In this document: one piece after another, positions 6,644-8,972 of the stretch
How positions within the stretch are numbered: position 1 is the stretch's first letter
Layout: each line of letters starts with the position of its first letter
Assembly (NCBI GenBank): GCA_025360235.1
Contig: JANYCO010000265.1
Span: 1 to 8,972 of the forward strand
DNA from: Cytophagales bacterium
GTDB lineage: Bacteria > Bacteroidota > Bacteroidia > Cytophagales > Cytophagaceae
Length of the DNA stretch: 8,972 bases
Direction: 5' to 3'
Notes under the pieces: generated by a model
What the model was told of the DNA's origin: nothing
The model's input: the letters and a program-made list of their open reading frames with translations, nothing else
Databases searched by the model: none
Position numbers and translations under genes: made by a program

Positions 6644-7576
6644 ATGAATAAATGTTTAATGATTATAGGGATGCACCGATCAGGGACTTCTCTCATCTCG
6701 TCTGTCCTCCAAAAGGCAGGCCTATTTATCGGAGATGAATTGATTGGTGCTGGTGAAGGAAATACGAGAGGCCATTTTGAAAATATTGATTTTAACACTT
6801 TTCAAATAGAGGCTTTTAAGTTTCTATCTATAGATTCAGACGGTTGGGATTTGCAATCTGTGGAGACCTTAAATGAAGAATTCGACAAAGAAGCTGCAGC
6901 CATAATCAGAAAAAATGAAAGAGAAGAATGGGGATGGAAAGATCCGAGAACTACTTTATTTTTAAAATACTGGAAAAATAAAATTCCTGAAATAAAATAT
7001 CTTTTTTTATATCGCGATCCATGGGATGTAGCAGATTCCTTATATAGAAGAGTCTCCGATAAAAAAATAATGGTTGATCCAACGATTCCATTTAAGAGTT
7101 GGAATTTCTATAATCAAGAAATAATAAGTATGTATAAAGAGCATATGGAAGACAGTATTCTTATTCATACAGATGATGTGGTCAAAGACATTCCGGGTAT
7201 AATTGAGAAAATAAACAACCGGCTAGGGTTTCATTTGAAATCCGATTCTGCTAAAGATATTTTCGATAAATCCATGTATAAATCTTCCGATGAAAACCTG
7301 TTTTATAGTTATCAAACAGCTCTCGCTTTTCCTGAAGTTATCATTACGTTGAATGAATTAAAAGCACTGTCGGGTAAAGAAAGTTTTCAAATAGAAAAAC
7401 TCTCTAAAGATAAAATATCGGAAAAGGCGATTTCAAATTTCTTTCAAGGCTGGGAAGACCGGTATGTATATAAACAAAAAGCAAATAACCTAGAGAAAGA
7501 ATTAAAGTGGATGAAGGAAACTAAATTTTGGAAACTTAGAGAATTATGGCAAAGAGTAAAAGGGAAGAAAGTCTAA
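6644..7576 (+). CDS. PAPS-dependent sulfotransferase family protein
   Basis: The protein has 310 residues. It opens with the P-loop-like 5'-phosphosulfate-binding motif IIGMHRSGTS (7-16). GHFEN (43-47) and WGWKDPR (96-102) follow. The 3'-phosphate-binding element is YLFLYRDPWDVADSL (119-133), with R124 and S132 in the expected places. This pattern is typical of bacterial sulfotransferases that move a sulfuryl group from PAPS to a carbohydrate or other acceptor. From about 255 the protein becomes Lys/Glu-rich and helical, ending in a coiled-coil-like tail with W-KLRELWQR, similar to tails on polysaccharide-locus proteins. Context suggests sulfation of the glycan made by the neighbouring transferases; acceptor and position are unknown. 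The start is the first ATG before the P-loop, and no Shine-Dalgarno motif is visible. The gene is monocistronic as seen and followed by a strong hairpin. No PAPS-synthesis gene is in view. Confidence 0.88.
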   Translation: MNKCLMIIGMHRSGTSLISSVLQKAGLFIGDELIGAGEGNTRGHFENIDFNTFQIEAFKFLSIDSDGWDLQSVETLNEEFDKEAAAIIRKNEREEWGWKDPRTTLFLKYWKNKIPEIKYLFLYRDPWDVADSLYRRVSDKKIMVDPTIPFKSWNFYNQEIISMYKEHMEDSILIHTDDVVKDIPGIIEKINNRLGFHLKSDSAKDIFDKSMYKSSDENLFYSYQTALAFPEVIITLNELKALSGKESFQIEKLSKDKISEKAISNFFQGWEDRYVYKQKANNLEKELKWMKETKFWKLRELWQRVKGKKV

Positions 7577-7587
7577 TTTATTCATTG

Positions 7588-7655
7588 TAGAGTAATTTGT
7601 TTGACGGCCTGGTCAAACAAATTACTCTAGCTCTTCCAGGCTTACTGTTTTTTTT
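7588..7655 (+). terminator. 18-bp perfect hairpin with downstream T-run after sulfotransferase gene
   Basis: The arms 7588-7605 (TAGAGTAATTTGTTTGAC) and 7612-7629 are perfectly complementary over 18 bp, with a 6-nt GGCCTG loop. It starts 12 nt after the sulfotransferase stop. A run of eight T residues (7648-7655) lies 18 nt further on rather than directly at the stem. An alternative pairing of GCCTGG (7607-7612) with CCAGGC (7636-7641) would place a hairpin base closer to the T-run. It lies between convergent genes and may serve both, although the minus strand has no T-run after the stem. Confidence 0.65.
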
Positions 7656-7703
7656 GTTTATAAACGACTGTTTTGTTCATGGAGACCTTCATGTTGGTTG
7701 TAC

Positions 7704-8315
7704 TTAGACGGCTTGTTTCTCTTCTAAAATTACAGTTTCTTTTTTCTCCGCGAAGAATCTTTTCTGGCAAATAATTATTACCGCTACGCTTACAAAGATG
7801 GAAGCATCTGCAAAATTAAATATTGGCCATAAAGGATAATAAGTTCCTCCCAACCATGGTACCCACTGAGGTACAAAACAGTCACAGATGTCCACGTAGA
7901 ACATGTCAATTACTTCTCCGTGAAACCAAGGGGTAATAGCGTCAGGAGTAACGAGGCCTAAAAATTTTCCGTAGAACGTACTGTCCACTACATTGCCCAT
8001 TGCCCCACCAAGGATTGCAGCTACACACCATAACAAACCCTGGTGCATATTTTTTTTAGCCATGACATATAAGTAATAACCAATGCCGATCATTGCAAAC
8101 AAACGGAATACACTTAGAAAGAACTTTCCATAAGTTCCCCCAAACTCAATTCCTCCGGCCATTCCGGGATTGGTAATGTAATGCAATTTAAACCAATCGC
8201 CGAAAATTAAATATTCATCGCCTTTGTATTCAAAGTTTTTAAAAACAGCAATCTTGATGATCTGATCTACAAGGATAATTCCAATAGTGAGCAGATAGTA
8301 TTTTGTGTATTTCAT
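7704..8315 (-). CDS. lspA: Lipoprotein signal peptidase (signal peptidase II)
   Basis: This inner-membrane aspartic protease cleaves the signal peptide of prolipoproteins after diacylglyceryl modification. The 203-residue protein has about four membrane segments. Motifs seen are VDQIIK (16-21), ITNPGMAGG (47-55, the N-P-G motif), GGAMGNVVD (103-111) with catalytic D111, GEVIDMFY (133-140) and FNFADASI (166-173) with catalytic D170. The region between GEVIDMFY and FNFAD is longer than in E. coli LspA and includes WVPWLGGTYYPLWP, in the style of Bacteroidota LspA. I place the start at the ATG 8313-8315 (MKYTKYYLL). An in-frame ATG at 8376-8378 would add 21 residues, but those codons lie inside the intergenic inverted repeat and overlap the ileS stop. 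The C-terminal tail is polar (KKETVILEEKQAV). It follows ileS by 62 nt and is probably co-transcribed with it. Confidence 0.95.
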   Translation of the reverse strand: MKYTKYYLLTIGIILVDQIIKIAVFKNFEYKGDEYLIFGDWFKLHYITNPGMAGGIEFGGTYGKFFLSVFRLFAMIGIGYYLYVMAKKNMHQGLLWCVAAILGGAMGNVVDSTFYGKFLGLVTPDAITPWFHGEVIDMFYVDICDCFVPQWVPWLGGTYYPLWPIFNFADASIFVSVAVIIICQKRFFAEKKETVILEEKQAV

Positions 8316-8320
8316 ATTTA

Positions 8321-8345
8321 TAAGTAAAAGGTGAGAGGTAAAAGG
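8321..8345 (+). repeat. 25-nt dispersed intergenic repeat, copy 2
   Basis: This copy matches 22 of 25 positions of the reverse complement of 2626-2650. It lies in the 62-nt ileS-lspA gap, immediately before the lspA start in the minus-strand reading, and overlaps the left arm of the inverted repeat 8331-8378. Internally it repeats the unit GTAAAAGGTGAGAG, giving a quasi-tandem look. Confidence 0.55.
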
Positions 8346-8378
8346 TGTAAAGCAAAATTTTTCACCTTTACCTCTCAC
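8331..8378. repeat. Inverted repeat in the ileS-lspA gap
   Basis: The left arm 8331-8347 (GTGAGAGGTAAAAGGTG) and right arm 8363-8378 (CACCTTTACCTCTCAC) pair over 16 bp with one bulged A. The 15-nt loop contains an A-run and a T-run. The right arm touches the ileS stop codon (8378-8380). In the minus-strand transcript it would form a stable hairpin between ileS and lspA that could reduce read-through or protect mRNA ends. It lacks a clean terminal T-run, so I do not call it a terminator. Confidence 0.7.
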
Positions 8379-8972
8379 TATAGTTCTATTTTCAACAATA
8401 ATTCAAACTCATCCATATCCACCGTTTTCCCATCAAGAATAGTATCCGTTAGTGTGAGGCTCAAGGCTTGTGTTTCACTGCAAATATATTCTTTGTTGGC
8501 GGTAAGCGCAGCATCGATTAGTTCATTTTTTTTCTGTACGGTAATTTTTATTTTATCCATTACATCGAGTCCCATGTCTTTACGCATGTTTTGCACGCGG
8601 TTTACCATGTCACGGGCGATGCCTTCTTTTTTCAATTCTTCACTGATCTTAATGTCAAGTGCCACCGTTACTGGGCCTTCACTTGCCACCAGCCAGCCTG
8701 GAATATCTTCAGAAGAGATTTCCACATCTTCCAAGGTAAGCGTCGCATCCGTGCCGTCGGATAATTTTATTTTATAAGTGCTGTCTTTTTCTATTTTACG
8801 AATATCGTCTTTAGTGAAGGCGGTAATGATTGCACCCACTTCTTTCAGCTTTGCGCCGAATTCTTTCCCTAATTTTTTGAAATTTGGCTTTATCTTTTTT
8901 ACCAATACTTCCGAAGCATCATCAATGTATTCGATCTTTTTAATGTTTACTTCAGAAAGGATCAAGTCTTCC
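8378..8972 (-). CDS. ileS: Isoleucyl-tRNA synthetase, C-terminal fragment (5' end outside window)
   Basis: The frame is open to the window edge and ends with TAG at 8380-8378, giving 197 visible codons. The TTG at 8963-8965 is an internal Leu codon and not a start. The sequence EDLILSEVNIKKIEYIDD followed by VKKIKPNFKKLGKEFGAKL is characteristic of the C-terminal region of long IleRS enzymes as found in Bacteroidota. This part lies after the anticodon-binding domain. The full enzyme charges tRNA-Ile with isoleucine in the cytoplasm. Only one Cys is present near the end, so the C-terminal zinc-binding Cys cluster of E. coli-type IleRS is absent, consistent with the eukaryote-like bacterial IleRS class. 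The catalytic domain, editing domain and HIGH/KMSKS motifs lie outside the window. It is immediately followed by lspA. Confidence 0.93.
   Translation of the reverse strand, partial: EDLILSEVNIKKIEYIDDASEVLVKKIKPNFKKLGKEFGAKLKEVGAIITAFTKDDIRKIEKDSTYKIKLSDGTDATLTLEDVEISSEDIPGWLVASEGPVTVALDIKISEELKKEGIARDMVNRVQNMRKDMGLDVMDKIKITVQKKNELIDAALTANKEYICSETQALSLTLTDTILDGKTVDMDEFELLLKIEL

Noticed and set aside
8316..8378. N-terminal extension of lspA to the ATG at 8378 (21 extra residues)
   Set aside because: The extra codons lie in the inverted repeat and overlap the ileS stop. The peptide is not signal-like, and LspA proteins normally begin just before the first membrane helix, as at MKYTKYYLL.
8331..8777. 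148-residue Ser-rich plus-strand frame opposite ileS
   Set aside because: It lies antisense to the well-conserved ileS coding region, has low-complexity Ser/Val composition and shows no family motif. It is a shadow frame.

Overview
The window looks like a chromosomal piece of a Bacteroidota bacterium, possibly Chitinophagaceae or Sphingobacteriales. The evidence is an AT-rich sequence, mostly A-rich leaders without Shine-Dalgarno motifs, an ileS-lspA pair with Bacteroidota-like protein sequences, and a GT2 glycosyltransferase family common in that phylum. The taxon is inferred from protein style only.

Layout. Positions 1-2559 (+) hold two consecutive GT2-family glycosyltransferase genes: the 3' part of one that enters from outside the window, then a complete 592-residue protein with two GT-A domains. 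Positions 2691-6239 (-) hold a block read in the opposite direction. In transcription order it contains a GT-B (GT4-like) glycosyltransferase, a SAM-dependent methyltransferase, and a two-domain glycosyltransferase-like protein (Rossmann-type 'GKGPS' domain plus GT8-like DXD domain). The last two genes are only 2 nt apart. Positions 6240-6643 form a divergent intergenic region carrying a decayed remnant of a third GT2 gene. Positions 6644-7576 (+) encode a PAPS-type sulfotransferase. A long hairpin followed by a T-run separates it from housekeeping genes on the minus strand: lspA (7704-8315) and the 3' end of ileS (8378 to the window edge).

How the genes may work together. Three intact glycosyltransferase genes and one partial one, a methyltransferase and a sulfotransferase fit a locus that builds and decorates a surface glycan (O-antigen, capsule, exopolysaccharide or protein-linked glycan), possibly methylated and sulfated. 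No polymerase, flippase, chain-length regulator or sugar-nucleotide gene is in view, so the glycan type cannot be decided. The ileS/lspA end is ordinary core genome, so 7577-7703 is probably one border of the accessory glycan locus.

The most notable signals are the GT2 fossil at 6274-6503, the loss of the canonical DXD motif in the first domain of the 592-residue GT2, the two-domain fusion glycosyltransferase, and a 25-nt intergenic repeat present at 2626-2650 and 8321-8345 in opposite orientation, each copy within or overlapping an inverted repeat. I found no CRISPR array, tRNA, rRNA, insertion sequence, toxin-antitoxin pair or recognisable defence system.
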